This document shows positions 10,373 through 19,589 of a stretch of DNA of 64,000 bases, one piece after another. The stretch covers positions 310,001 to 374,000 of the forward strand of contig JADKIE010000001.1 in assembly GCA_016721385.1 (NCBI GenBank), in the 5' to 3' direction. The translations under genes were made by a program, and so were the position numbers. Source of the DNA: Chitinophagaceae bacterium. GTDB lineage: Bacteria > Bacteroidota > Bacteroidia > Chitinophagales > Chitinophagaceae. A model generated the notes under the pieces. It made no database searches. It saw only the letters and a program-made list of their open reading frames with translations, and was not told the DNA's origin. Numbering within the stretch: the stretch's first letter is position 1; each line of letters opens with the position of its first letter.

Positions 10373-10872
10373 TTTTAAAATATTTTGCTGATTTTACTCC
10401 CAAACAACTGGAACAAATAAGTGCATTAAAAGGGTTGTACGAAGAATGGAACAGTAAAATAAATGTAATATCCCGTAAGGATATGGATAATTTTTACCTG
10501 CACCATGTATTACATTCGCTGGCTATTGCTACACAGTGTAAAAAACTTACGGTAGTTAATGAAGTTGCTAAAGCAATTGGCCTAACAAACGTTACAACCC
10601 AACACAGCCGTGTAGAAGAAATTAAAAACAGAAAATTTGATGTGGTAGTATCAAGGGCTGTGGCGCCGCTAAAAGACTTATGGTATTGGAGCAAACCATT
10701 ACTCAATAAAAAAACAAACGATAATAAAAAACCTAATGGTTTAATTTGTTTAAAAGGCGGCGATTTAGCACAAGAAATTTTTGAAAGTAATTGTAAGCCA
10801 AAGATTTGGGAAGTTGATAAAATATTTAACGAAGAATATTTTGTAAATAAATACCTACTTTACATTTCGTAA
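10363..10872 (+). CDS. rsmG: 16S rRNA G527 methyltransferase RsmG with internal deletion
   Basis: RsmG/GidB methylates N7 of G527 in 16S rRNA. The TTG start at 10363 overlaps the glycosyltransferase stop. Family landmarks are YEEWNSKINVISRKD, HHVLHSLAIA, KKLTVVNEVAKAIGL, FDVVVSRAVAPL and a C-terminal LICLKGGDL. The segment that should hold the SAM-binding glycine motif (VLDVGTGGGFPGIP in the family) is missing: SLAIATQC runs directly into KKLTVVNEV. At 169 residues it is about 35-45 short of the normal length, and the loss is in frame. As written it could not bind SAM. A real deletion or an assembly error are both possible. Confidence 0.85.
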   Translation: MEIVLKYFADFTPKQLEQISALKGLYEEWNSKINVISRKDMDNFYLHHVLHSLAIATQCKKLTVVNEVAKAIGLTNVTTQHSRVEEIKNRKFDVVVSRAVAPLKDLWYWSKPLLNKKTNDNKKPNGLICLKGGDLAQEIFESNCKPKIWEVDKIFNEEYFVNKYLLYIS

Positions 10873-10881
10873 GTACACTAC

Positions 10882-10896
10882 TACCACTTTGTGGTA
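10882..10896. promoter_or_regulatory. Short palindrome upstream of response regulator
   Basis: TACCAC-TTT-GTGGTA is a perfect 6-bp inverted repeat, 36 nt before the regulator ATG and 10 nt after the rsmG stop. It could be an operator or a weak terminator (it is followed by TTGTTTTGTTT). Confidence 0.4.
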
Positions 10897-10931
10897 TTGT
10901 TTTGTTTATTTTTTTACACAACATTTGTATT

Positions 10932-11570
10932 ATGAAGATACCCGTAGCAATAGTAGAAGATAACCACGACATTCGTTTGGCCTTGGAGCAAATAATAGAA
11001 ATGTCGGATGAATACAAATTATTAGGTAGCTGTATTAGCGGCGAAGAAGCTTTGGTACATTTACCTATTTTAAACCCAAAAGTTGTACTTATGGACATTG
11101 GGTTGGGTGGTATGAGTGGCATTGAAGTTGTAAGAGCCTTAAAGCCCCAGCACCCCGATATGTTGTTTATGATGTGTACGATTTATGATGAAGATGAAAA
11201 AATATTTGAAGCGCTTAGTGCCGGTGCCAATGGATATATTTTAAAGAAAACGCCTCCTGCAAAATTATTAGAGGGTATAAGCGAATTGCTGGATGGTGGT
11301 GCGCCAATGAGCAGCCAAATTGCCCGTAAGGTTGTAGCAGCATTTCAAAATAAGCCTGCAGAAGTAGTACCTTCAGATGCAGAAATTGCAACGTTAACAC
11401 CCCGGGAAAACGAAATTTTAGAGCTATTATCAAAAGGATTGCTATATAAAGAAATTGCCGATGTACTTGGCATTAGCAGCGAAACCGTTCGTAAACATGT
11501 ATACCATATTTACGAAAAATTACACGTTGGCAACAGGGTTGAAGCTGTAAATAAATATTTTGGCCGTTAG
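10932..11570 (+). CDS. NarL/FixJ-type two-component response regulator
   Basis: The ATG at 10932 is preferred over an upstream in-frame TTG because it starts MKIPVAIVEDNHDIR, the usual receiver N-terminus. The receiver domain (about 1-120) has the acidic pair ED, phospho-acceptor Asp in VVLMDIGLGGMSG, and Lys in YILKKT. A LuxR-type HTH (about 148-212) has LTPRENEILELLSKG and IADVLGISSETVRKHVYHI. The protein is 212 residues. No histidine kinase is adjacent, so its partner is elsewhere. The target genes are unknown. Confidence 0.93.
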   Translation: MKIPVAIVEDNHDIRLALEQIIEMSDEYKLLGSCISGEEALVHLPILNPKVVLMDIGLGGMSGIEVVRALKPQHPDMLFMMCTIYDEDEKIFEALSAGANGYILKKTPPAKLLEGISELLDGGAPMSSQIARKVVAAFQNKPAEVVPSDAEIATLTPRENEILELLSKGLLYKEIADVLGISSETVRKHVYHIYEKLHVGNRVEAVNKYFGR

Positions 11571-11598
11571 TTAATTAACCATAAGCCATTAAACCTAT

Positions 11599-12123
11599 CT
11601 ATTGTAAAAATTTCCAGTACCAATTATCAGTTTGTGGTGTATTACCAATAGGAAAGTTATGTGTATAGCCGGAGTTGGTAAACCCATATTTTTCGTAAAA
11701 GCGTTGTGCTTTAAAATTATTTTCCCACACACCTAAAAAAACTGTTTCATAATTATTTTTATTAGCATAGCTTAAAAAATAATCCATTAGCTGTTGTGCA
11801 ACCCCTTTGCCTTGAAATTGGCTAAGTACATAAATTCGTTTTAGCTCTAAGGCTTTCCATTGCTGCACTTCAAGAAAATGTGTATAATCTTCTTTAAACA
11901 TTAAATAGCCAACCGGCTTATCATCTGCCTCTGCAAAAAAATATAAATTATCATCGTCTAAAATTTCCTTTAGCAATACTTCTTCACTATAGTTTTCTGC
12001 AAGAAAACCTTGCATATCTTCTGCTGTGCATGTATCAACAAACGTATCATAAAATGTTTGCTTTGCAATAGCAGATAACACAGCTACATCTGTGGGCTTT
12101 ATCTTTCTTATAGTAATTTCCAA
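11599..12123 (-). CDS. GNAT family N-acetyltransferase
   Basis: A 174-residue GNAT protein. Motif A, the acetyl-CoA pyrophosphate loop, is LKRIYVLSQFQGKGVAQQLM. Motif B is LGVWENNFKAQRFYEKYGF, typical of small-molecule acetyltransferases. Its substrate cannot be predicted. The gene begins 4 nt downstream of the stop of the M1 peptidase gene on the same strand, so they probably share a transcript. Confidence 0.9.
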   Translation of the reverse strand: MEITIRKIKPTDVAVLSAIAKQTFYDTFVDTCTAEDMQGFLAENYSEEVLLKEILDDDNLYFFAEADDKPVGYLMFKEDYTHFLEVQQWKALELKRIYVLSQFQGKGVAQQLMDYFLSYANKNNYETVFLGVWENNFKAQRFYEKYGFTNSGYTHNFPIGNTPQTDNWYWKFLQ

Positions 12124-12127
12124 TCTT

Positions 12128-14065
12128 TTACCAGTTTAATTCAAGTAAATTATTTTTCCTCTCAACATCTGCCATTCGTTTTGATGGATCAATTTCAACA
12201 GATTTTAAATTGGATAGTTTTTGATTAAACTCCACAATGTATGTTGGGTGTGTCCATTTCCACTCTTCATGTACAATTCTTTTTTGTGTGCCATTTTCAG
12301 TGGGTTTCTCACCAAACATTAAATTTAATGGCACATAATGCATTTCAGTTGTTCCATCTTTAAAATTTAGCTGTAAATCAATTGGCATAGGCATTTGGCC
12401 AATTCGTTTTATCCTTATTTTAGATAAACCACCTTCTTCCCAAAGGCTATCAATGGCATAATTAATTGTTTTAGTTGTATTGCACCAGTACTCTTTGTAC
12501 CAATCTAATTTTATATCGCTTATTTTTTCGGCAAGTACAATTAAGTCGTTGCTGTTAGGGTGTTTAAATTTCCATTGATTATAATATTCCAATAAAATTT
12601 TATCTCTAACATTTGCTCCTACTATATAGCCCAATTGCTCCATAAATACTTCGCCTTTACTATAGGCGGCAATGCTATAGGCAAAATTACTGTTATAATG
12701 ATCGGCATGCGTTGTTAAAGGTTCTTCTTTGCCGCTTTTAACCAATTGAAAATATCCTGCATATCCATCCACATGATCTTCGGGCACTGCATCAATCATT
12801 TCCTTTAACTGTGCATTATCCGGTCTGCCGGCCAAAGCATCTCTTAAACCTTGTTTGCTTGATTTTTTATTATAAAATTTAGATACCAAATCTTCTGCAT
12901 AACTTGTAAAACCTTCATCCATCCAGGCATACATACTTTCGTTGGTACCCAACATCATTTGATACCAACTGTGCATCCACTCATGAAATACGGTACCTAA
13001 GCCACTACCTTGCAGCAATGTAGCCATCGGATATTCCATACCTCCATCGCCACCTTGTATAAACGAATATTGAGGGTAAGGGTATTTTCCAAAACTCTTT
13101 TCCATAAAAAGCAATGCTTCATTTGCAGCTTGGGCAATTAAAGCCCATGCGCTGTCATTTTTAGTATCATTGGGTTTGTAATTGTATATAACATGCAACA
13201 TTGTACCGGTTGAAGATTTTTTAGTTACATGCTTATACTCCGGATCGGCAGCCCAAACAAAATCGTGTACGTTATTTGCTGTAAAATGCCAGGTGCGTTT
13301 AGCCTTTGTAGTTGGTTTTAAATCGGGTGTATTTGCAGCATCATATCCCCAGCCAATTTCGTTTGCATTTTGTAAAACGCCTGTGCCACCTATTTTATAA
13401 GTCGGGTCAATATTTATGGTAACATCAAAATCGCCCCAAACACCATAAAACTCACGGGCAACATAAGGTGTAGGATGCCAGCCTTCATAATCGTACTCAC
13501 ACAATTTTGGATACCATTGTGCCATACTATACCTAAGGCCTGTTGTAGGATTATCTCTTCCGCTACGCCTTATCTGCAATGGAATTTGGGCTTCAAAATC
13601 CATGTCTAAAATAATTTTTCCGTTGGGCAATAATGGCTTGGTAAGATTAACCTCTAAAATAGTTTCGTGATATTTAAATGGCTGTGCCACTCCATTTACT
13701 TTTTAAAGAAAGTATTTTTTGATATCCAATTTCGTCTTCCTTTAATTTGCTTATTCTATCCTTTACCCTTCCATCCCAATCTTGCCGGCCATTGTTTAAT
13801 ACTTTACCCAATTCTCTGCTACGTACATCCATACTGCTGTTTGGCTGAAAAGCATTGAAGTAAAGATGATAAAATATTTTTTTTAACACATCCGGCGAAT
13901 TATTGGTGTATTCCAATTTTTGCTTACCTGTAAATTTATTGGTAGATGCATCCACATCAACACTCATAATATATTTTACTTTTTGTTGCCAACGGTTAGG
14001 TTGAGCAAAGGAAATGAGAAATAAAAAGTTGAAATAAGTAATAAGAAGGTTGGCTTAAAATTCAT
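12128..14065 (-). CDS. M1 family zinc metallopeptidase, exported (two frameshifts)
   Basis: The gene starts at the ATG ending at 14065 with a signal peptide (MNFKPTFLLLISTFYFSF). A one-base shift near 14015 leads into AQPNRWQQKVKYIMSVDVD. A second shift in the A run near 13705 joins LSLK to VNGVAQPFKYHETI. The catalytic domain has the exopeptidase motif GGMEYPM, the zinc site HEWMH and the downstream glutamate in WMDEGFTSYAED. The joined length is about 645 residues, normal for the M1 aminopeptidases of this phylum. It probably works in the periplasm or outside the cell on peptides. Confidence 0.9.
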
Positions 14066-14299
14066 AATTATCTGTTTGAGGTAAATTTCGGAAAATTGAC
14101 TAATAAAAGACACAAAAAATTACAAATGGCTGCGTTTATAATATGTGCACTATCAACTACTTAATTGACACCCATCATTTCTTATTGCAGCTTCTGCCAA
14201 TAACTTGCATTTATAAACAGCCTATGTATAACCCTAAAGTGGTATTGCATAGTTGAGCTTTTTATATTTTTTTGCATCACTTAACCAAAAATAAATTTT

Positions 14300-15003
14300 A
14301 TGAAACAAATCACATTTTTTATCGCATGCTTCTTAGGTATGTTTAGTGCAGTTGCACAAAACCAAAAAGGAAGTAAACTAATTGGTGTTGGCTTAGGAAG
14401 TATAAGTTACACCAATAGTGAAAGTAAAACATCGTACAGTAATACTCCAACGGTTTATAAAAGCGATGGTAATTCATTTTCGATAAGTGTAAACCCAAAT
14501 GTAGCTTGGTTTGTACAAGATAACCTGGCTGTTGGTGGTGGAGTAAGTATTAGTTTTTATACATCAACCAGTAAAAGCAGTAATACCGGCTCTACAACAA
14601 CAAGCGAAAGCAAATCAACTCAACCATCTGTTTATATTGGGCCTTATGCCCGTTATTATTTTGGGGGTAGCAGTAAAGGAATGCCTTTTGCACAAGCTAA
14701 TTTTCAAATAGGTATTTATGGCGGAAAAAGCACCAGCAGTTCAAGTAGTGGAAGCAGTTCTGAAACAACCACTAAGCCTAAAGGCGATTGGAATGGTGGC
14801 TTAACATTTGGCTACGAGCATTTTATTAGTAGCTATGTAGGCTTTTATGGTTCTCTTGGAATAAACTACGGTAAATCAAAAACTACCTACGAATACAGGC
14901 CATCAACCGGTACTGGATATGATTATACCAGTGAGTATTCCAGATTTTACATTCCGTAAATGTTGGATTGCAAGTGCATTTGCCATCTAAAGGAAAAAAG
15001 TAA
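14300..15003 (+). CDS. Outer-membrane beta-barrel protein (frameshift near end)
   Basis: Signal peptide MKQITFFIACFLGMFSAVAQ, then alternating short beta strands typical of small eight-stranded porin-like proteins (GVGLGSISYTN, NVAWFVQDNLAVGGGVSISF, YARYYFGG, NGGLTFGYEHFISSYVGFYGSLGI). Two loops are rich in Ser and Thr. The first frame stops at 14959. A one-base shift at ATTCCG near 14955 restores the final strand VNVGLQVHLPSKGKK ending at 15003. Joined length is about 234 residues. The role is unknown. Confidence 0.75.
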
Positions 15004-15030
15004 AAAGTAAACTTTAAACTATGAGTAAAA

Positions 15031-15060
15031 AACCATCTTAAGCAATTAAGATGGTTTTTT
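15031..15060. terminator. Shared bidirectional terminator
   Basis: AACCATCTTAA and TTAAGATGGTT form an 11-bp perfect stem with a GCAA loop, followed by TTTT on the plus strand and a T-rich tract on the minus strand. It lies between convergent genes, and the rsmI stop codon sits inside the stem. Confidence 0.9.
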
Positions 15061-15725
15061 ATTTACTTTACCTTCAACAACAATCACAATCTCCCCTTTC
15101 ACTGCTTTCTCAGCAAAGTAATCATGCACTTCCTGCAAAGTGCCACGTTTGTTTTCTTCAAACTTTTGGTAAGTTCACGGCTTACACAACATTGCCTGTT
15201 TGCACCAAAATATTGTATAAATTCATGTAAGGTTTTAACTAACCGCATAGGGCTTTCGTAAAAAACCATGGTACGTTCTTCCTCTGCCAGCTTTTTCATC
15301 ATGGTTTGTCTACCCTTTTTTAATGGCAAAAAGCCTTCAAAACAAAAACTATTTATAGGTAATCCGCTATTTACCAAAGCAGGCACAAAGGCGGTAGCTC
15401 CGGGCAAACACTCTACCTTAACATCCTTTTTTACACACTCTCTTACCAGTAAAAAAGCCGGATCGCTAATACCCGGCGTACCTGCATCGGTCAATAATGC
15501 AATGGTTTTACCGGCCAGCATTTGATCAGTTAAATGTGCAACAATTTTATGTTCGTTGTGTTGATGATACGGCGAAATTGGTTTTTGTATTTGGTAGTGA
15601 TTTAGCAAGACCGCCGAAGTACGTGTATCTTCTGCCAAAATTAAATCTACCTGCTTTAAAACTTCTACAGCTCTAAAAGTAAAATCGGCAAGGTTGCCTA
15701 TTGGTGTGGGAATGATGTAAAGCAT
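15046..15725 (-). CDS. rsmI: 16S rRNA C1402 ribose 2'-O-methyltransferase RsmI (frameshifted)
   Basis: RsmI methylates the 2'-OH of C1402 in 16S rRNA. The tetrapyrrole-methylase fold is clear: MLYIIPTPIGNLADFT, ILAEDTRTS, LLTDAGTPGISDP, LPGATAFVPALVNSGLP and FYESPMRL. After CVSRELTK the frame shifts near 15165-15170. The restored C-terminus reads KFEENKRGTLQEVHDYFAEK then GEIVIVVEGKVNKKPS, with TAA at 15046-15048. The joined length is about 226 residues, normal for the family. The stop codon is embedded in the terminator stem. Confidence 0.93.
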
Positions 15726-15840
15726 TCAATGTGATAATTTTAATGATGTAATAATTTGATAATTCTTAAAAAAATAAGTTTAGTAAAAGTTACTTACACC
15801 CTTTTTAAACTTATAATTATCAAATTATTGAATTTGCTAA

Positions 15841-16086
15841 TTATCCAATTTGTATTTCATACATTTCCATTACGGCATTAGCCAATAATTTTTTTGCAGC
15901 TTCATCTGCAATAGCTTTTGCAGCCTCTTCATTATCGGCTTCAATTTGCAAATCAATGTGTTTACCAATTCTTACATCAGTTACGTTATTTAAACCTAAA
16001 TTTTGCAAGCCGCCCATTACCGCTTTACCCTGAGGATCTAATAAATTTTTTAACGGCATTACTTTTACCTGTACTGAGTAAATCAT
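15841..16086 (-). CDS. purS: Phosphoribosylformylglycinamidine synthase subunit PurS
   Basis: An 81-residue small subunit of the FGAM synthase complex (PurS-PurL-PurQ) in purine synthesis. The start MIYSVQVKVMPLKNLLDPQG at 16086 is chosen over an upstream in-frame start because it matches the family N-terminus. The conserved AVMGGLQNLGL and VRIGKHIDL follow. It lies 2 nt after the pssA stop, so it is in an operon with pssA. purL and purQ are not in the window. Confidence 0.93.
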   Translation of the reverse strand: MIYSVQVKVMPLKNLLDPQGKAVMGGLQNLGLNNVTDVRIGKHIDLQIEADNEEAAKAIADEAAKKLLANAVMEMYEIQIG

Positions 16087-16088
16087 AA

Positions 16089-16847
16089 TTATTTTTGTTT
16101 GTATAGCAAAGATAAAATAATGTAGGCAATGAAAATAACCGGCACGGCCAACCATTTAAGTAAAAGGGCTGCAACTACTGTAATCCCCAATAAAATAAAT
16201 TTGGGTAAATTATTTTTTACAGAAAAATCTTTAAATTTTAATGCCATTAACGGCAGTTTTGAAACCATTAACCAGCTTAGTAACAAAATAATGCCGTACA
16301 AAAACCATTTGTTCATTAAAATATTATAAACCGTTTCTGTTTGTACATTCCAGTAAATTAAAGGTAAACTTGCCACCACCAAACCTGCCGCAGGTATTGG
16401 CACCCCTTTAAAGCCATAGCTTTGTTCCGAATCTAAATTAAACCTGGCCAGCCTGTAAGCACCTGCACAAGCAAAGATAAATGCAGGCAAAAGCCAAAGC
16501 ATAGAGGTTTCTAACCCATCATTCTCTCTAATAAAGCTCATGCGTAAAAACTGGTACAAAATAATACTTGGCGCTACGCCAAAGCTTACAACATCTGCCA
16601 GCGAATCTAATTGTTTGCCCATTTCGGATGATGCACCTAATAGCCTAGCTACAAAACCATCTAAAAAATCGATTACAGCTGCGATACCAATAAATAAAGA
16701 TGCGTAATAAATTTTTTCGGTTAGCCGTACAAACTGGCTGCCATCTTCGGCAAACTTAATATCAATCGTATTTTGCAATGCAAACACAATTGCAATACAG
16801 CCAAAAAAGAGATTCAGGAGTGTAAATATGTTGGGGATTTGTTTCAT
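16089..16847 (-). CDS. pssA: CDP-diacylglycerol-serine O-phosphatidyltransferase
   Basis: PssA makes phosphatidylserine, the precursor of phosphatidylethanolamine, in the inner membrane. The CDP-alcohol phosphatidyltransferase signature D-G-x2-A-R-x8-G-x3-D-x3-D is complete in DGFVARLLGASSEMGKQLDS followed by LAD. There are about six to eight hydrophobic segments in 252 residues. The start MKQIPNIFTLLNLFFG at 16847 matches the family and is preferred to the longer frame. It is followed by purS. Confidence 0.93.
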   Translation of the reverse strand: MKQIPNIFTLLNLFFGCIAIVFALQNTIDIKFAEDGSQFVRLTEKIYYASLFIGIAAVIDFLDGFVARLLGASSEMGKQLDSLADVVSFGVAPSIILYQFLRMSFIRENDGLETSMLWLLPAFIFACAGAYRLARFNLDSEQSYGFKGVPIPAAGLVVASLPLIYWNVQTETVYNILMNKWFLYGIILLLSWLMVSKLPLMALKFKDFSVKNNLPKFILLGITVVAALLLKWLAVPVIFIAYIILSLLYKQK

Positions 16848-16893
16848 GATATATTGACAACCGACGACAGACAATTGACGTCAGTTGATTATG

Positions 16894-17249
16894 CTATTTT
16901 TTTATTGATTTCCTGAATGCCTGAATTTTGATTGTTAATTTTTCAAGATCAAGGTAAAATTTATCAAACTGATTTTGACTTATGTAATTCCTTCGCAAAG
17001 CAAGATAAAGACAATTAACAACTTCCAGTGCAGAACGAAGTGAATAACCTAAAAACCTCAATTGCTCGGGATTTGACTGTCCCGTGGAACCCTCTGCTAT
17101 ATTTAATGAAATCGAATCAGCAGCTCTTTAATCTGAGAAGTAAGTGAAAACATCTCTTCTTTCGGAAAACTTCTTGTCAAATTATGTACTTCATCTGCCA
17201 GATTTATTGCGAACTTCCATATCTCTAATTTCTCAAATTTAAACGACAT
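16894..17249 (-). CDS. Four-helix bundle protein (IVS family), frameshifted
   Basis: No single long frame covers it, but two joined frames give a full protein. It starts MSFKFEKLEIWKFAINLADE at 17249, shifts at the A run near 17126-17131, and continues RAADSISLNIAEGSTGQSN. That contains the family hallmark S-x2-LNIAEG. It then has LRFLGYSLRSALEVVNCLYL and ends RKSIKK at 16894. It belongs to the S23/IVS four-helix-bundle family first seen as insertions in 23S rRNA but common as stand-alone genes in Bacteroidota. Length is about 118 residues. Function is unknown. Confidence 0.82.
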
Positions 17250-17323
17250 AAGTAATTTGCTAAAATGAAATGAGTTCATAAATCCAAAAAACGCAACATT
17301 GGTCTATCGGCTGTAGTCCGTCG

Positions 17324-18613
17324 TCACTTCTTCATCAACGCCTCAATATCCTCTACCGTTATTGGAATATTTTTCATCAAATCTTTATTGCCATTTCTTG
17401 TAATCCAAAAATTATTTTCTATCCGAATGCCCATTTGTTCTTCCTCAATATAAATGCCGGGTTCAATGGTAAATACCATACCTGCTTTTATAGGTTGTGT
17501 TCGGGTGCCTAAATCGTGTACATCAATCCCTAAATGATGGCTTATGCCATGATACAAGTATTTACGATACGCCCTGTTTTCGGGATCTTCGTTTTTAATA
17601 TCGCTTTTTTTAAGCAACCCAATTTTTTGGAAAATTACGGTTGCTTCATCTCCCACTTTTTCGGTATAATCAATTATGCTAATGCCGGGTTTTAAAATAC
17701 TTGCAGCGTAATGATGCAAATGCAAGCAGGCATTATACACTGTTTTTTGCCGGCGGCTAAATTTACCATTTACCGGAATTGTACGGGTTAAATCGGCACA
17801 ATAGTTACCATACTCTGCGCCAAAATCCATCAATATCAGTTCACCATCTTTACATTCCTGATTGTTTTCAACATAGTGTAAAGTTCTAGCCCTATCGCCA
17901 CTGGCAATAATGCTGCCATAAGCCGGCCCTGTGCCTCTTTGTTTTAAAAATTGATGATATATTTCTGCTTCAATCTCGTACTCCATTACGCCGGGCTTAA
18001 TAAACTGCAATAAATGACGGAATGTATTATCGGTAATATCAATAGCTTTTTGCATTACCTCTACTTCCAATGCGGTTTTTATACCACGTAAATCTTTTAA
18101 TATTTTTGCACTGCGTTTGTAGTTATGTAGTGGGTAGCGCTGCTTCATCATCTCTGCATAACGGTAATCTCTAACCGGCACAAGGTTTGCTTTGCGATCG
18201 TTTTCGTTGCTGTTTAAATAAATGGTATCTGCCCAGTGTATCCAGGGTTGCAACATACCATCAATACTATCTAACCATATTATTGTTTTAATACCGCTAA
18301 TTTCGGTTGCTTCATTGGCTCTTAACCTGTGGCCATCCCATTTTTCTTTAAGTTCATTTGGCCTAACCAATACTAATACTTCTTTATATTTAGCCTCTGC
18401 ATTATCTGGGTATAAAATCAACATCGAATCTTCCTGTTCTATACCTGTTAACCAAAACAAATCGCTGTTTTGTTTAAATCTAAATAATTGATCGGCATTG
18501 GTAGGTAACTCGTCGTTACTGTTAAAAATAGCAATGGAGTTTTTTTCCATTCTTTCTACAAAACGTTTCCGGTTTTGAGTAAATATTTCGGCATTAAGTG
18601 GCAAGTATTTCAT
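17324..18613 (-). CDS. pepP: Xaa-Pro aminopeptidase (aminopeptidase P, M24B)
   Basis: A cytosolic metallopeptidase that removes N-terminal residues preceding proline. It has 429 residues. The N-terminal creatinase-like domain includes QNSDLFWLTGIEQEDSMLIL. The pita-bread domain has the five metal ligands: LMDFGAEYGNYCADLTRT (two Asp), HGISHHLGIDVHD (His), TIEPGIYI (Glu) and GIRIENNF (Glu). The gene is uninterrupted. The start MKYLPLNAEIFTQNR fits relatives. Confidence 0.94.
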   Translation of the reverse strand: MKYLPLNAEIFTQNRKRFVERMEKNSIAIFNSNDELPTNADQLFRFKQNSDLFWLTGIEQEDSMLILYPDNAEAKYKEVLVLVRPNELKEKWDGHRLRANEATEISGIKTIIWLDSIDGMLQPWIHWADTIYLNSNENDRKANLVPVRDYRYAEMMKQRYPLHNYKRSAKILKDLRGIKTALEVEVMQKAIDITDNTFRHLLQFIKPGVMEYEIEAEIYHQFLKQRGTGPAYGSIIASGDRARTLHYVENNQECKDGELILMDFGAEYGNYCADLTRTIPVNGKFSRRQKTVYNACLHLHHYAASILKPGISIIDYTEKVGDEATVIFQKIGLLKKSDIKNEDPENRAYRKYLYHGISHHLGIDVHDLGTRTQPIKAGMVFTIEPGIYIEEEQMGIRIENNFWITRNGNKDLMKNIPITVEDIEALMKK

Positions 18614-18657
18614 ACAAAAAATTTATAGTGCAATATACGTAAATAACCTTTATACAT

Positions 18658-18694
18658 AAAGAGTTGCCAACCTTTTGGAGGTTGGCAACTCTTT
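18658..18694 (-). terminator. Strong hairpin between phnA-like gene and pepP
   Basis: AAAGAGTTGCCAACC and GGTTGGCAACTCTTT form a perfect 15-bp stem with a 7-nt loop, directly after the stop of the minus-strand gene at 18712 and before pepP. On the minus strand it is followed by TATGTATAAAGG, a poor T tract, so termination may be partial. Confidence 0.75.
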
Positions 18695-18711
18695 AAAAAA
18701 TATCTAAAAAA

Positions 18712-19305
18712 TTAAGCAACGCCTACACCCTGCTTTCTTACATACTTCGTTAATATAACAATAAGCTGCCCTTCTACCCTTCCTTCTATTTGCTCAGTAT
18801 TATCTTTTACAATACGTATGTTTTTTACTACAGTGCCCATTTTAGCGTTAAGTGTACTTCCCTTTACATCCAACGATTTTATAAGTACAACCGAGTCGCC
18901 GTCTAATAATTGATGTCCATTACTATCTACATGCAATACAGCAGCTCCATCATTTTCATGATCGCCTGTTTTTTTTGCCCAGGCCGTATTATCGTCATCC
19001 AAATACATCATATCTAAACTTTCCTGTGCCCAACTTTCGGTTCGTAACCTGTTTAGCAAGCGCCAGGTTACAATTTGTACTACCGGATGCTCACTCCACA
19101 TACTTTCGGTTAGGCAGCTCCAATGTTTGCTATCCAATGCTTCTTTTTTTTCTATTTGAGCCGTACATTTTGGGCAAATAAATATACATTTATCATCGGT
19201 GCTGTACTCTACCGGCGGTACTTCATATACTTTTAAATCGTTGGTTGCCTTACATAATTCGCATTGATTATTGCTACGAGCCTTTAAAATATCTTCTACC
19301 TTCAT
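18712..19305 (-). CDS. PhnA/YjdM-like zinc-ribbon protein
   Basis: A 197-residue protein. The start MKVEDILKARSNNQCELC at 19305 is chosen over an upstream frame. An N-terminal zinc ribbon is formed by CELC and CPKC (about residues 14-50). The C-terminal PhnA/YjdM domain (about 120-195) includes LLDGDSVVLIKSLDVKGS and KMGTVVKNIRIV. The old name came from proximity to phosphonate genes, but YjdM is not a phosphonoacetate hydrolase, and the role is unknown. It is transcribed divergently from pckA. Confidence 0.88.
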   Translation of the reverse strand: MKVEDILKARSNNQCELCKATNDLKVYEVPPVEYSTDDKCIFICPKCTAQIEKKEALDSKHWSCLTESMWSEHPVVQIVTWRLLNRLRTESWAQESLDMMYLDDDNTAWAKKTGDHENDGAAVLHVDSNGHQLLDGDSVVLIKSLDVKGSTLNAKMGTVVKNIRIVKDNTEQIEGRVEGQLIVILTKYVRKQGVGVA

Positions 19306-19556
19306 ACTATTTTTTTTGTGCAAAGAAACAAATAACATTTTGCAATTTGAGTGATTCTGTCATTTATTGCTTTAATGTGTTAAAAAAACACCATAAAAAC
19401 TAAAAAATTACATTGTTTTCAACAATTATAGTAGTTTGTTTAAATGCATCAAATTTTATTGCTAAGTATTGCGTTTACGTAAATAAATACACCGTTATAT
19501 TTATTCCTGTACAAAATTGTGGTTATCTATTAAAAATTCGCAAAAAAATCTTGCCA

Positions 19557-19564
19557 TACCTTTG
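19557..19564 (+). promoter_or_regulatory. -7 element of pckA
   Basis: TACCTTTG is an exact TAnnTTTG match 25 nt before the pckA ATG. The 284-nt divergent gap to the phnA-like gene otherwise shows only AT-rich sequence. Confidence 0.65.
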
Positions 19565-19589
19565 CATAAATTTAAAACGATAATTTGCT

